Shown here one piece after another: positions 1 through 6,527 of a DNA stretch of 44,889 nt. The DNA lies in assembly GCA_001871595.1 (NCBI GenBank), contig MNVH01000054.1:1-44889 (forward strand), written 5' to 3'. Both the position numbers and the translations under genes were made by a program. The notes below the pieces were generated by a model, which saw nothing but the letters and a program-made list of their open reading frames with translations, was not told the DNA's origin and did no database searches. This stretch comes from Candidatus Micrarchaeota archaeon CG1_02_55_22. Lineage in GTDB: Archaea; Micrarchaeota; Micrarchaeia; Norongarragalinales; UBA97. How positions within the stretch are numbered: position 1 is the first letter of the stretch; every line of letters begins with the position of its first letter.

Positions 1-237
1 GGAGCCGCGGTGCTCGGCCCGATAAACATAGGCCACAACGTCCGCATCGGCGCCGGCGCCGTGGTGGTCAAGGACGTGCCAGACGAGACCACCGTGGTTG
101 GCGTGCCGGGCCGCGTGATACGCCACCGGGGCGTCCGCGTGGGCAACACGCTCGAGCACGGCGACATCGACGACCCGCTTACCGAACGCCTCCGCAAAAT
201 CGAGGAAAGGCTGTCAAACCTAGAGGAAAGAAAATAA
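1..237 (+). CDS. cysE: Serine O-acetyltransferase, C-terminal part (cut by window edge)
   Basis: The reading frame is open from base 1 and ends with TAA at 235-237, so only the last 78 residues are present. They show the left-handed beta-helix hexapeptide pattern (NIGHNVRIGAGAVVVKDVP) followed by the GVPGRV turn that closes the helix in serine acetyltransferases and related acyltransferases. A charged tail (DDPLTERLRKIEERLSNLEE) forms a short helix, as in many CysE proteins. CysE transfers acetyl from acetyl-CoA to L-serine as the first step of cysteine synthesis. The catalytic part lies outside the window, so another hexapeptide acetyltransferase is possible. Confidence 0.75.
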   Translation, partial: GAAVLGPINIGHNVRIGAGAVVVKDVPDETTVVGVPGRVIRHRGVRVGNTLEHGDIDDPLTERLRKIEERLSNLEERK

Positions 238-305
238 CCCCGGACGCATATATACCCAACGGCAGAAGAAACCACGACGACGAGGAATAAAAAGCGAACG
301 AGAGC

Positions 306-354
306 GGGTTGCCGGTGGGTCCTACCGAGGCATTTGTATAACCAACCGGCAAGC
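306..354. repeat. Imperfect inverted repeat around TTGCCGGT
   Basis: In the gap between the cysE-like gene and the DUF4258 gene, TTGCCGGTGGG (309-319) and its inverted partner (342-352, complement TTGCCGGTTGG) face each other across about 22 bases. The same core preceded by GGG or GGC recurs at 2663, 32333 and 41442, always between genes. It could be a small dispersed palindromic element or a transcript hairpin. No gene is visible here. Confidence 0.3.
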
Positions 355-388
355 AGGCCGCGATTAGTTTAATAGGCCCTGCAAGTAG

Positions 389-727
389 GTGAATATCGTG
401 ACTACTGGCTCGCTTGCGATTGACGAGTTCGTACGACTGCTAAACAACAAAAAGAGACCAATCGCATTCACCGCTCATGCGCTGGAGCGCGCCAGGCAGC
501 GACTGTTGCCGCAGCAAGTTCTGGAACAAGACTTGTCCGCCGGCCGACCCGTGGCCGCGTTCGAACAGGAAAGCGATAGCCCGAGCGAGAGAAAGTTCAG
601 CGCGTATTACCTGCAACGGCCCGGCCTTTTTCATAGGTACGTGGTTACATTAAATAACGTGCTTCGGGTTATTACGGTAATGCGGACCAGCAAGGAACTA
701 CAAAGAATAGTGGCAGGCGACAAGTGA
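389..727 (+). CDS. DUF4258-like small protein (possible toxin of a pair)
   Basis: This 112-residue protein has the layout of DUF4258-type proteins: an N-terminal AHALERARQR segment, then a beta-rich half with ERKFSAYYL and YVVTLNNVLRVITVMRTS. DUF4258 proteins have a RelE-like small fold and often sit next to DUF2283 proteins in putative toxin-antitoxin pairs. The next gene is such a DUF2283 protein and overlaps this stop by four bases (GTGA, 724-727), indicating translational coupling. The start is GTG at 389; GTG at 398 is an alternative. Toxicity is inferred from gene pairing only. Confidence 0.6.
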   Translation: MNIVTTGSLAIDEFVRLLNNKKRPIAFTAHALERARQRLLPQQVLEQDLSAGRPVAAFEQESDSPSERKFSAYYLQRPGLFHRYVVTLNNVLRVITVMRTSKELQRIVAGDK

Positions 728-1041
728 TGAACCGGATGCAATACGACGAGGATTCAGACAGCCTTTACGTTACCATCAGCGCCAAGCCCGCGTACCTGAC
801 TGCGGAGATTAGCCCACGCATCGGGGTGGACGTCACCGCAGAAGGCAGGCCCGTAGGCGTGGAGATTCTCGAAGCCAGCAAGGTCGTCTCCGACTTGCTG
901 CAGCGGAAGGTCGAACGAAGCGAAGTCAAGCGGCTGCTGTGCAGGATAAACGAGGATGACGCGATTTACCTCAACTTCACGCTCGGCAGCGAACACGCCG
1001 CGCTGGCCCTGCCCAAAGCATACAAAAGCCCGATACTCTAG
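724..1041 (+). CDS. DUF2283 family protein (likely partner of the upstream DUF4258 gene)
   Basis: The N-terminus MQYDEDSDSLYVTIS and the later EISPRIGVDV...RPVGVEILEASKV are the DUF2283 signature, here in a 105-residue protein. Family members are small beta-rich proteins found beside DUF4258 genes and are usually treated as candidate antitoxins; the biochemistry is not settled. The reading frame starts with GTG at 724 overlapping the upstream stop, or with ATG at 727. The C-terminal half (NFTLGSEHAALALPKAYK) extends beyond the minimal domain. Confidence 0.65.
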   Translation: MMNRMQYDEDSDSLYVTISAKPAYLTAEISPRIGVDVTAEGRPVGVEILEASKVVSDLLQRKVERSEVKRLLCRINEDDAIYLNFTLGSEHAALALPKAYKSPIL

Positions 1042-1063
1042 TTCATGCACGAGTCTGCCGAGC

Positions 1064-2107
1064 CTATTCTGGCTCGTAATAGTAGAGGTAGCCGTCCTTG
1101 CTTCCGCCGTACAACCGGCCATTGAAGACCGTCAGAGTATAAACCCAAGCAACATCGTCGGGTGCTTCTGGAGAGTAACTACCCAAGCGGCCGGTGGAGT
1201 TCCAATTAAGCCCACCGGCATATATGTAAACGCTGCCGTTGTCCGCATCGGTGCCGCCATATAGCCGACCTTCGAATACCACAAGAGAGTTGACGTAATG
1301 CCCTTTCGCCCAAGCGCCCGGCCGGCGTCCAAGATGTTCCGCCCCAATAACGATAGACTGAGTTGTCAAGATTTGTTCCAGCGTACAGGACGCCGTCGTA
1401 CACTGCAAAAGCAGATACGTCGAACGGGCCGGCTTTGCCAGCGTAAGCCCAAGTGTGGTTATCGTACCGATAGATTCGCCCCGAGACGTTTGTTCCTGCG
1501 AATAAACTGCCGTTGTAGACGCCCAAGTAATCTATGTCACTGCCGCGCGAGTCGGCTTCACCCCCAAAATCCAGGCGTCCAGTGTTCTCCCAAGCAAGAC
1601 CGTCATAGCAATAGACTGCGCCCAACGCCGTTCCAGCGCACAATCGCCCGTCATATTCTTTTAGATAAGGTACGTCAATGAAATCAATGTTCGGGCTTAC
1701 ATCCGTCCAAGTCTCGCCACCCTCGTACCTATAAACGTGTGCAAGAGGATTCGACCCAAGAGCCGCGGCGTACAATCTGCCGCGGTACGTCGTTATAGTA
1801 AAAATTTTGGACTGGCTGCCCAACTGACCCGCGTATTGCAAATTGTGGTTCTCATCTAAGGCGTACACGCGAGCGGAATCGTTCGTCCCGATAAACAGAC
1901 GTCCATTGTACACGGTGGAGGCGAGCGCGTAAAACACCGCACCATTCTGATTGGCCCGCACCCAATTACCTACTATTGATGGCGCGGTCAGATTTGTGAT
2001 TGGCGCAGATGTAGGATTCCCCCCCCAGAAGCGCCTAAGAAACTCACGCGGTCTAAGCAACCAAAAAGCAGTACCGACAGCAATAACAGAAGCGAAGTTT
2101 TCATCAT
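1064..2107 (-). pseudogene. Beta-propeller lipoprotein, interrupted by two frameshifts
   Basis: Read from ATG at 2107 (or 2104) the product begins MMKTSLLLLLSVLLFGC, a signal peptide with lipobox, then runs into an eight-G tract (C8 on the plus strand, 2019-2026). In the next frame (codons from about 2027 to 1300) follow repeated blades of the form VYNGRLFIGT...VYRY, typical of Kelch-like or galactose-oxidase-like propellers. That frame fails near 1298-1318, and the first frame resumes with VVFEGRLYGGT and continues to the stop at 1064. Joined, the protein would be an exported, membrane-anchored propeller of about 345 residues. The three pieces fit end to end, so one ancestral gene is clear. 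Whether this is decay, phase variation at the G tract or sequencing error is not decidable here. Confidence 0.75.
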
Positions 2108-2130
2108 TTCACACGTAACAAAGAGCCGTT

Positions 2131-2607
2131 TTACTTGTTGGCCAGTGTCCTAGTCAGGTCGGTGATTGCGGCGGTCAGCGGGGCCATGGCGTTCGAGAAT
2201 GCCTTTTCAAGCTTTTCGGGCAGGCCGAGCATGGCGCCAACGCCCTTGCTCGTCTGTTCGAGCATGAGCGAGCTGGCCAAATCGTTTAGTTCAAGCAGAA
2301 TCACGGCGTGCGGGTTGTCCAGCCCGGTCAGCTCGCTTGCGCGGACGTCGATCGGAAAGTGGCGGTAGCAGTCCTCGTCCGCGCCCTTCAAGCCGTTTAG
2401 GTACTTGACGAGCTGCTCGCGAATCTCCTCGATTTGGCCGTCCTTCTCCGTGGCCAAGGCCACTACAACCCGATTCTTGTGTTCGAGGTCGTTGACGACG
2501 TTGCCACGCTTTATCCCCTGCGAGATGAGGAACGAGACGACTTGCGCGCGCATGCCTATTCGCTGGAGCTCGTGCCGCGACTCCAAATAAAACTTCTTTT
2601 CAGCCAT
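2131..2607 (-). CDS. Acylphosphatase-like domain protein
   Basis: The N-terminal 80 residues resemble the acylphosphatase ferredoxin-like fold: RHELQRIGMRAQVVSFLISQ matches the loop-helix position of GxVQGVGFR, followed by a strand (NRVVVALATEK) and a helix ending in YLNGLKG. The rest is helical (SSLMLEQTSKGVGAMLG, then a C-terminal amphipathic segment). The classical catalytic Arg/Asn arrangement is not obvious, so enzyme activity is uncertain. ATG at 2607 is preferred; a TTG at 2622 in the same frame would add five residues. Copies of two short repeated sites lie 90-190 bases upstream. Confidence 0.5.
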   Translation of the reverse strand: MAEKKFYLESRHELQRIGMRAQVVSFLISQGIKRGNVVNDLEHKNRVVVALATEKDGQIEEIREQLVKYLNGLKGADEDCYRHFPIDVRASELTGLDNPHAVILLELNDLASSLMLEQTSKGVGAMLGLPEKLEKAFSNAMAPLTAAITDLTRTLANK

Positions 2608-2693
2608 AATCCCGAAAACCAATTAAACTATGGCAAGGCCAGTTAATCAATTTTTCGGGAGTGGGTTGCCGGCGGTCACAACCCCAAAATTAG

Positions 2694-2709
2694 TTCATAC
2701 CAGAATGAA
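2694..2709. promoter_or_regulatory. Palindromic site, copy 1 (one mismatch)
   Basis: TTCATAC-CA-GAATGAA is an inverted repeat with one mismatched pair. It lies about 87 bases upstream of the acylphosphatase-like start and belongs to a family of five such sites between 2.69 and 5.05 kb. Confidence 0.4.
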
Positions 2710-2734
2710 ATGTAAACCGAATTATCCGACAAGT

Positions 2735-2746
2735 TTTAGGCACTAC
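2735..2746 (-). promoter_or_regulatory. GTAGTGCCTAAA motif, copy 1
   Basis: The minus strand reads GTAGTGCCTAAA exactly. The same 12-mer occurs at 5329 and 5415, with near copies at 5402 and 6226. It sits between two TTCATAC palindromes. Confidence 0.45.
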
Positions 2747-2783
2747 ATTCCCCAAAGTATTCCAGTTTCTTGAACCGAGTAAA

Positions 2784-2799
2784 TTCATACAAGTAAGAA
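2784..2799. promoter_or_regulatory. Palindromic site, copy 2 (one mismatch)
   Basis: TTCATAC-AA-GTAAGAA is an inverted repeat with one mismatched pair. It shares the half-site TTCATAC with copies at 2694, 3637 and 5027. Confidence 0.4.
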
Positions 2800-2944
2800 C
2801 AATCGCCAACTGCACTTTCGCACAAATTTCATTAAAGTGAAAAAATGGGGGTGGGGGTGGGTTACCCAAGGCCAACCCCTACAGATTATCCCGAAAAACG
2901 CATTTTGTGGAAAAACCAGCAAGAAATGTCTCGGAAAAATGAAA

Positions 2945-3595
2945 CTACTCTTCCCACCACTTCGTGAATGGATCCTGGTAACGCTGCTCGCCGCGCCGAC
3001 GCCGCGCACGAGGTTCTGGCAATTTACTAACTTCGGCCAAGCGCTTGAAGCCCTCAGCATGCTGGCTCAAAGTATACCTACGAGTCAAATCCGAGGGACT
3101 ATAGACGCCGGCTTTAGCCAGCAACCCCTGCATAGCGGGAGACACTCCCTCACTATCGCGTGCAACCGGAAGATTCGACGGATAAAGCTGGCCAAGAAAC
3201 CCGTACACTGCCGCCCCAAAGACTCTTCCGCGGCCTTCCCGACCCGGAATACCCTTTCGAAAAGGCGCTAATTTGCCCGAGCGGTCCCTAAAGATGTGAT
3301 AAGGGTAAAACCGCTTTGCTTCGAGCTGCGGTGCAGAACCATAAAGAATTTGGCCAATTAACGAATCGGGCGGCCCGTATTTGAAGGCTGCAAACGGCAA
3401 TTGCAGGCGTAAAGCGCTCGGGGCGGGTCTAAAAAGCAACTCACTAGCCGTTCTACCCAAAGGCGCGTCCACGATGGGCGCGGCTCGGAGTTCTTCCACA
3501 GTAAAATTAGGCCTATTAACAACGAAATGATGTATCGTCCAAGTACCTAGTAAAGGCGTTACATGGTGCAGTATATTCAAAGGAGGCCGAGGCAT
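2945..3595 (-). CDS. Unknown protein, about 216 residues
   Basis: I do not recognise this protein. ATG at 3595 gives MPRPPLNILHHVTPLLG; a start at 3610 would add five residues. It is rich in Arg, Pro and Leu and has no membrane segment or signal peptide. The middle contains GYxxY-like aromatic patches (KRFYPYHIF, AAVYGFLGQLYPSNLP), and the tail is basic then acidic (ARRRRGEQ...KWWEE). On the minus strand a TATA-like GTTTTATTAG at about 3630-3621 would place transcription near the ATG. The palindromic site at 3637 lies just upstream, between this gene and the divergent ribbon-helix-helix gene, so shared control is plausible. Confidence 0.5.
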   Translation of the reverse strand: MPRPPLNILHHVTPLLGTWTIHHFVVNRPNFTVEELRAAPIVDAPLGRTASELLFRPAPSALRLQLPFAAFKYGPPDSLIGQILYGSAPQLEAKRFYPYHIFRDRSGKLAPFRKGIPGREGRGRVFGAAVYGFLGQLYPSNLPVARDSEGVSPAMQGLLAKAGVYSPSDLTRRYTLSQHAEGFKRLAEVSKLPEPRARRRRGEQRYQDPFTKWWEE

Positions 3596-3636
3596 ACAAC
3601 AAACTAGCAAATCTAAACTAATAAAACAAACGTCAA

Positions 3637-3652
3637 TTCATACGTGTAAGAA
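3637..3652. promoter_or_regulatory. Palindromic site, copy 3, in a divergent promoter region
   Basis: TTCATAC-GT-GTAAGAA lies between the unknown minus-strand gene (start 3595) and the ribbon-helix-helix gene (start 3715). It flanks the TATA-like boxes of both, a good place for an operator used by the regulator itself. Confidence 0.5.
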
Positions 3653-3714
3653 CAAGGAAGCATTTTTATTAAAAGCCGAATTAATTAATTCTAGTTATTA
3701 ATTGGGTGGTTGCA

Positions 3715-3918
3715 TTGGCTCAAAAAGTTTTTCAAGTAAGCGAGGATTTGCATCGGCGCGTAAAAATCTTGGCGATTCACGAAAACAAGAAACTCGCAGA
3801 AATAGCAGAAAAATTGTTGGAAGTCGGGTTGGAGCACTACGAGCTCGAAAGCCAGAAAGGCAACCCAAAAAAATCGTTCGACGGCACAGTAAGGCACCCG
3901 TTCAGCGACCAAATCTAG
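3715..3918 (+). CDS. Ribbon-helix-helix DNA-binding protein
   Basis: The 67-residue product begins with a short beta strand (KVFQVS) followed by two helices (EDLHRRVKILAIHENKK and LAEIAEKLLEVGLEHY). This is the strand-helix-helix plan of MetJ/Arc repressors, which bind palindromic operators as dimers. A basic, polar tail follows. TTG at 3715 is preferred because GGTGG at 3704-3709 is correctly spaced; GTG at 3706 is in frame but would overlap that site. A TATA-like TTTTTATTAAAA lies at about 3663-3674. No toxin gene follows directly, so a stand-alone regulator is as likely as an antitoxin. Confidence 0.7.
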   Translation: MAQKVFQVSEDLHRRVKILAIHENKKLAEIAEKLLEVGLEHYELESQKGNPKKSFDGTVRHPFSDQI

Positions 3919-3934
3919 TTCATAAGGATATGAA
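3919..3934. promoter_or_regulatory. Palindromic site, copy 4 (weak)
   Basis: TTCATAA-GG-ATATGAA directly follows the ribbon-helix-helix stop codon and overlaps the start region of the next gene. Its AAGGA could equally serve as a ribosome binding site, so this copy is the least certain of the five. Confidence 0.3.
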
Positions 3935-4518
3935 TGATGACAAGAGAAGCACACGCACTCCTCGCATCAAAACTAATACAACAAACCCGATTGCACGCAA
4001 TCAACAGCGAAGCCAGTTCGGTATACCGCTTCGGTCCGGAGGGCCTCGAACAGGCGGCCCGCGACCGCCAATACCGCGCGGGGCTCGTCAATGCGATAAG
4101 GCTCGAAATAGCGGAAGGGCCGAAAGAGTCCGACATTGAACTGTTCGAACGGAACGGGGAAATGCACGTCCCCGCAGACTTCTTCGCGTCAATCTCGCTC
4201 GACAACGCTGCCTTGACCGAGCTCAAACGGTACGAGGCATTATTATGCGACCGCGTGGCGCACAAGACGCAAGCGCAGGCGGAAACAATAGCCAAGAATA
4301 TGGCGCTAAAGCGAGTAAACGGGGAACTAACGGTAAAACTCGAGGCGGCCTGCCGATCGGTTGTGATGCAAAGACGCCTACAAGGCAATCGAAAGATGGA
4401 TTACCGCATTGAATACGTGCCCGGACGGCTGAGCACGTTCGAAGCCAACGAACCCCGGCGGGAACACGCCCACTGGAAGATACGATTCAGCCCTGACGCC
4501 GAGCAGCCCACTGCCTGA
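3934..4518 (+). CDS. Unknown polar protein, 194 residues
   Basis: No family was recognised. The protein is hydrophilic and largely helical by composition, with Glu/Arg/Ala-rich stretches (LEQAARDRQYRAGLVNAIRLE, broken here to its core) and a more basic C-terminal part with a strand-like DYRIEYVPG and HWKIRF. No signal peptide or membrane segment is seen. Tandem ATG codons at 3934 and 3937 follow AAGGA, 15 bases after the ribbon-helix-helix stop, so the two genes probably form one transcript. Its company and lower GC suggest an accessory function. Confidence 0.5.
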   Translation: MMTREAHALLASKLIQQTRLHAINSEASSVYRFGPEGLEQAARDRQYRAGLVNAIRLEIAEGPKESDIELFERNGEMHVPADFFASISLDNAALTELKRYEALLCDRVAHKTQAQAETIAKNMALKRVNGELTVKLEAACRSVVMQRRLQGNRKMDYRIEYVPGRLSTFEANEPRREHAHWKIRFSPDAEQPTA

Positions 4519-4536
4519 AAGCCCGAATAAAGACGC

Positions 4537-4863
4537 CTACTTGCAGGCTGCGAGCCGGACGCCCTCGTTCTTGAGCGCGCCCACAAAGGCCTTGTAATCA
4601 ACTAATCCCTCACTGCTGCGTTCGGGCGGGAGGTAGTATATACGACGAGCAGACTCGTCAATCTTCACCTGCGGAGAAAGGGCATTATCACCGCGACCGA
4701 CGATATCACTCTGCAAGCTAGCCACTTCGGACGCCATGCCATCGAACGTGCGGGACTCTAAACAAACAATAATCTGGCCGAAATCCTCACGAATCGAAGC
4801 CGACTCCAAAGACGGCTTCATGGCCTTGAAAAGGCGCTTTATGTCTGCTACGTACTGTTTCAC
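4537..4863 (-). CDS. Unknown protein, 108 residues
   Basis: This is an unrecognised small soluble protein (start KQYVADIKRLFKAMKPS, end VDYKAFVGALKNEGVRLAACK). It alternates strands and helices (QIIVCLES, RRIYYLPP), suggesting a compact alpha/beta fold. The start is GTG at 4863, with GAGGTG about ten bases upstream, which supports it as real. Its stop faces the stop of the preceding plus-strand gene at 18 bases distance. A TAAATTTA box inside a 16-base near-palindrome (4898-4913) is the likely promoter. Confidence 0.5.
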   Translation of the reverse strand: MKQYVADIKRLFKAMKPSLESASIREDFGQIIVCLESRTFDGMASEVASLQSDIVGRGDNALSPQVKIDESARRIYYLPPERSSEGLVDYKAFVGALKNEGVRLAACK

Positions 4864-4897
4864 TGCTTTGCACCTCGGGGTTGCTAGATCTTTAGAC

Positions 4898-4913
4898 GGC
4901 CTAAATTTAGACC
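4898..4913. promoter_or_regulatory. TATA-like box within a near-perfect palindrome
   Basis: GGCCTAAATTTAGACC is palindromic except for one base pair and contains TAAATTTA. It lies 35-50 bases upstream of the GTG at 4863 and probably carries the promoter, possibly with an overlapping operator. TTTAGAC occurs twice here (4891 and 4906). Confidence 0.4.
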
Positions 4914-5026
4914 TACTTACTGGATTGCCAAAGACATAAAGCCAAACTAGTTAATAAGCATATCGATAATTAAACCAAAAAGACCAGAAAATAACAAACG
5001 AGGCCAAAAATAGCCCAAATCATTAA

Positions 5027-5042
5027 TTCATACACGTATGAA
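5027..5042. promoter_or_regulatory. Palindromic site, copy 5 (perfect arms)
   Basis: TTCATAC-AC-GTATGAA has two perfect 7-base arms and defines the consensus of the family. It lies directly after the stop codon of the minus-strand ribbon-helix-helix-like gene and about 165 bases upstream of the 108-residue gene. Confidence 0.5.
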
Positions 5043-5312
5043 CTAAGACACTTCTCGACGATGCCCCCCAACCGAAGCCGAAACACCATCAAGAACAGCC
5101 AAACGCGGCCCGCGACCCGCCCGACCAGACACACTCTTTTCCTTTAGGTTTGACCAAAACACCCTAGCAGACTTGTCCCGCTTGCTTACCAAATATGCAA
5201 GCGCATCAGACAAGGACACGCGCCGGCCAAGACGAATTTGGAGCTTTCCAGCCGTCCCAGCAAGTTTTTCATAGGTTTTAATAGTTACCCTAATCGTCCT
5301 GTATCCAGCCAT
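5043..5312 (-). CDS. Ribbon-helix-helix-like regulator, 89 residues
   Basis: The N-terminal half reads TIRVTIKTYEKLAGTAGKLQ then RVSLSDALAYLVSKRD: a beta strand followed by two helices, as in archaeal ribbon-helix-helix proteins of the antitoxin/regulator kind. The C-terminal half is basic and Gly/Ser/Arg-rich with no recognisable domain. ATG at 5312 is the only good start. A GTAGTGCCTAAA motif begins 17 bases upstream and two more lie within 115 bases, so self-regulation through these sites is an attractive inference. No toxin gene is adjacent. Confidence 0.65.
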   Translation of the reverse strand: MAGYRTIRVTIKTYEKLAGTAGKLQIRLGRRVSLSDALAYLVSKRDKSARVFWSNLKEKSVSGRAGRGPRLAVLDGVSASVGGHRREVS

Positions 5313-5328
5313 TGTAAATCACGACCAC

Positions 5329-5340
5329 GTAGTGCCTAAA
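5329..5340 (+). promoter_or_regulatory. GTAGTGCCTAAA motif, copy 2
   Basis: An exact 12-mer 17 bases upstream of the ATG of the minus-strand ribbon-helix-helix-like gene, in its promoter region. Confidence 0.5.
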
Positions 5341-5401
5341 ACTTAATTGTATACAAAACACGCAAAACATACATATAAATCTTGCGGCAAAAACAAGAAA
5401 A

Positions 5402-5426
5402 GTAGTGCCTAAGTGTAGTGCCTAAA
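5402..5426 (+). promoter_or_regulatory. GTAGTGCCTAAA motif, tandem copies 3 and 4
   Basis: GTAGTGCCTAAG (5402-5413) and GTAGTGCCTAAA (5415-5426) are direct repeats with a 13-base period. They lie about 100 bases upstream of the ribbon-helix-helix-like gene, a typical layout for cooperative repressor binding. Confidence 0.5.
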
Positions 5427-6152
5427 TCGTTAAAGCCAGCCCGAACGCAACAAAACCCGAAATCCTTCGTTTGCCAAAAAACGCCAGCGCAAACCTCCGT
5501 TTCACATAAAACTAGTACATGCACTCAAGAAAAGTTGCAAGCGCAGCCGGCGTGCGACGAAAACTCGGAGACCGGTTAGAAAAACGCGTAAAGCGCGCTG
5601 AAAAACGCCGTCCGGCTCCCGAAACGGCCAGAATGCCAATTTACGTGATAAAACAAGGAAAGAACGAGGAAAAAGATAGCAACGAGACGAAAATCTCCGG
5701 GAACCCACAAAAAAGCGCTCACCAATAGACAAAAAGCCTTGTTTAACGATTTAACGCCTCCTGCAACCGCGTTATTCAGTAAAACCTGGTTACCAAGGTA
5801 TTTGGCGTGTAAAATCGATGCTAAAATCTCTCGGCAAGGCTAAGCAAACAAAATCAAGCTCAACCGATTACGCCCAAACGCCGAAAACGCTCTTCGGCAC
5901 CACTACAAACGACAAAAAAGCCGTTTAAACCGTCAAAACCCCGCTTTTGGCATTCTAAAGCGGTTTGAGCTGTTTTTGTTCGAGATCCTAGTAATTAAGG
6001 GAATGCCGTCTGCGGTAGCGCCGCGCGATTAAGTAAGCAAGCACGAAAAAGCAGTGAACCAAAAAAGCAGTAAAAAACCGTTTTAGGGTACTATAACATG
6101 TTTTGAGCGGTTTCAAGGCGTCTGGATGCGGTTTTCTGGGCTAAACCTTGTG

Positions 6153-6167
6153 GTTCGAGGCTCGAAC
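6153..6167. repeat. Perfect short hairpin
   Basis: GTTCGAG-G-CTCGAAC has seven perfectly paired bases on each side of one unpaired base. It is followed by GCGCG and a T run, so a transcript hairpin or terminator-like element is possible. Confidence 0.3.
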
Positions 6168-6225
6168 GCGCGTTTTTTGCGTGTGAAAAAACATTGCAAG
6201 GAAAATAAGAAACGAAAAAAAGTAG

Positions 6226-6236
6226 TTAGGCACTAC
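6226..6236 (-). promoter_or_regulatory. GTAGTGCCTAA motif, copy 5
   Basis: The minus strand reads GTAGTGCCTAA. With the preceding bases it forms GTAGT-TAGGC-ACTAC, so this copy has inverted GTAGT arms. It lies 300 bases upstream of the Lhr-type helicase. Confidence 0.4.
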
Positions 6237-6527
6237 AAAGTATTGTGGGTTCAAAAGGTTCAAAAAATCCCCGCCGCAAGTTCTATGCACGCAAAACGCG
6301 TTTTTCGCGTAAAAACTGTTATTTCGGAGTTTCAAGCCTTTTTGGAACTCTTTTTGTTGACGAACCTGGTGGGTCGCATTTTCTGGGTGGTCTTTCGCGT
6401 GTACCGCTATGAACCGACGCCTTAAATTTGTCGCCACGCATATTAGTGCAGAGCAGTTTTGTTAGTCTAGAGGGCCACGGAGGCGTTTAACGCATTCCGT
6501 CGGCCCATTGGCTTTTTACGTGGTGTT

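Larger units (their letters stand above)
2608..2944. other. Gene-free stretch with repeated short sites
   Basis: No convincing coding region was found here. The stretch holds two copies of the imperfect TTCATAC-N2-GTATGAA palindrome (2694, 2784), one copy of the GTAGTGCCTAAA motif on the minus strand (2735), one GGGTTGCCGGCGG motif (2663-2675) and a G-rich tract near 2848-2862. Frames through it give only Trp/Gly-rich or Pro-rich translations that look like chance. Confidence 0.5.
5313..6527. other. 1.2-kb stretch without a convincing gene
   Basis: This is AT-richer than the flanks. Frames up to about 100 codons exist on both strands, but their translations are Lys/Arg or Phe/aromatic-rich, overlap each other and lack ribosome binding sites. 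Visible structure: three to four copies of the GTAGTGCCTAAA motif; inverted segments around 5921-5977 (AAAAGCCGTTTAAACCG facing CGGTTTGAGCTGTTTT); related GCGGTTT elements near 6065 and 6110; and a perfect hairpin GTTCGAG-G-CTCGAAC at 6153-6167. It could hold regulatory DNA, an untranslated RNA, or remains of an accessory element. Confidence 0.45.

Noticed and set aside
1041-1056. Possible sixth TTCATAC-type site
   Set aside because: Only the left half TTCAT matches; the right half does not.
3691-3954. Minus-strand frame over the ribbon-helix-helix gene
   Set aside because: Antisense frame rich in Phe/Tyr/Val; the plus-strand protein has a recognisable fold and ribosome binding site.
5519-5728. 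Plus-strand frame of 69 codons, Lys/Arg/Glu-rich
   Set aside because: No ribosome binding site, low-complexity basic composition, overlapped by an equally long minus-strand frame; more likely chance in AT-rich DNA.
6153-6190. Possible tRNA T-loop (GGTTCGAGGCTCGAAC)
   Set aside because: It folds as a simple hairpin, and no acceptor, D or anticodon stem can be drawn around it.
6126-6437. Two opposite overlapping frames of about 98 codons
   Set aside because: Both are Phe/Arg/Lys-rich without domain pattern or ribosome binding site, and they cover the same bases on both strands.
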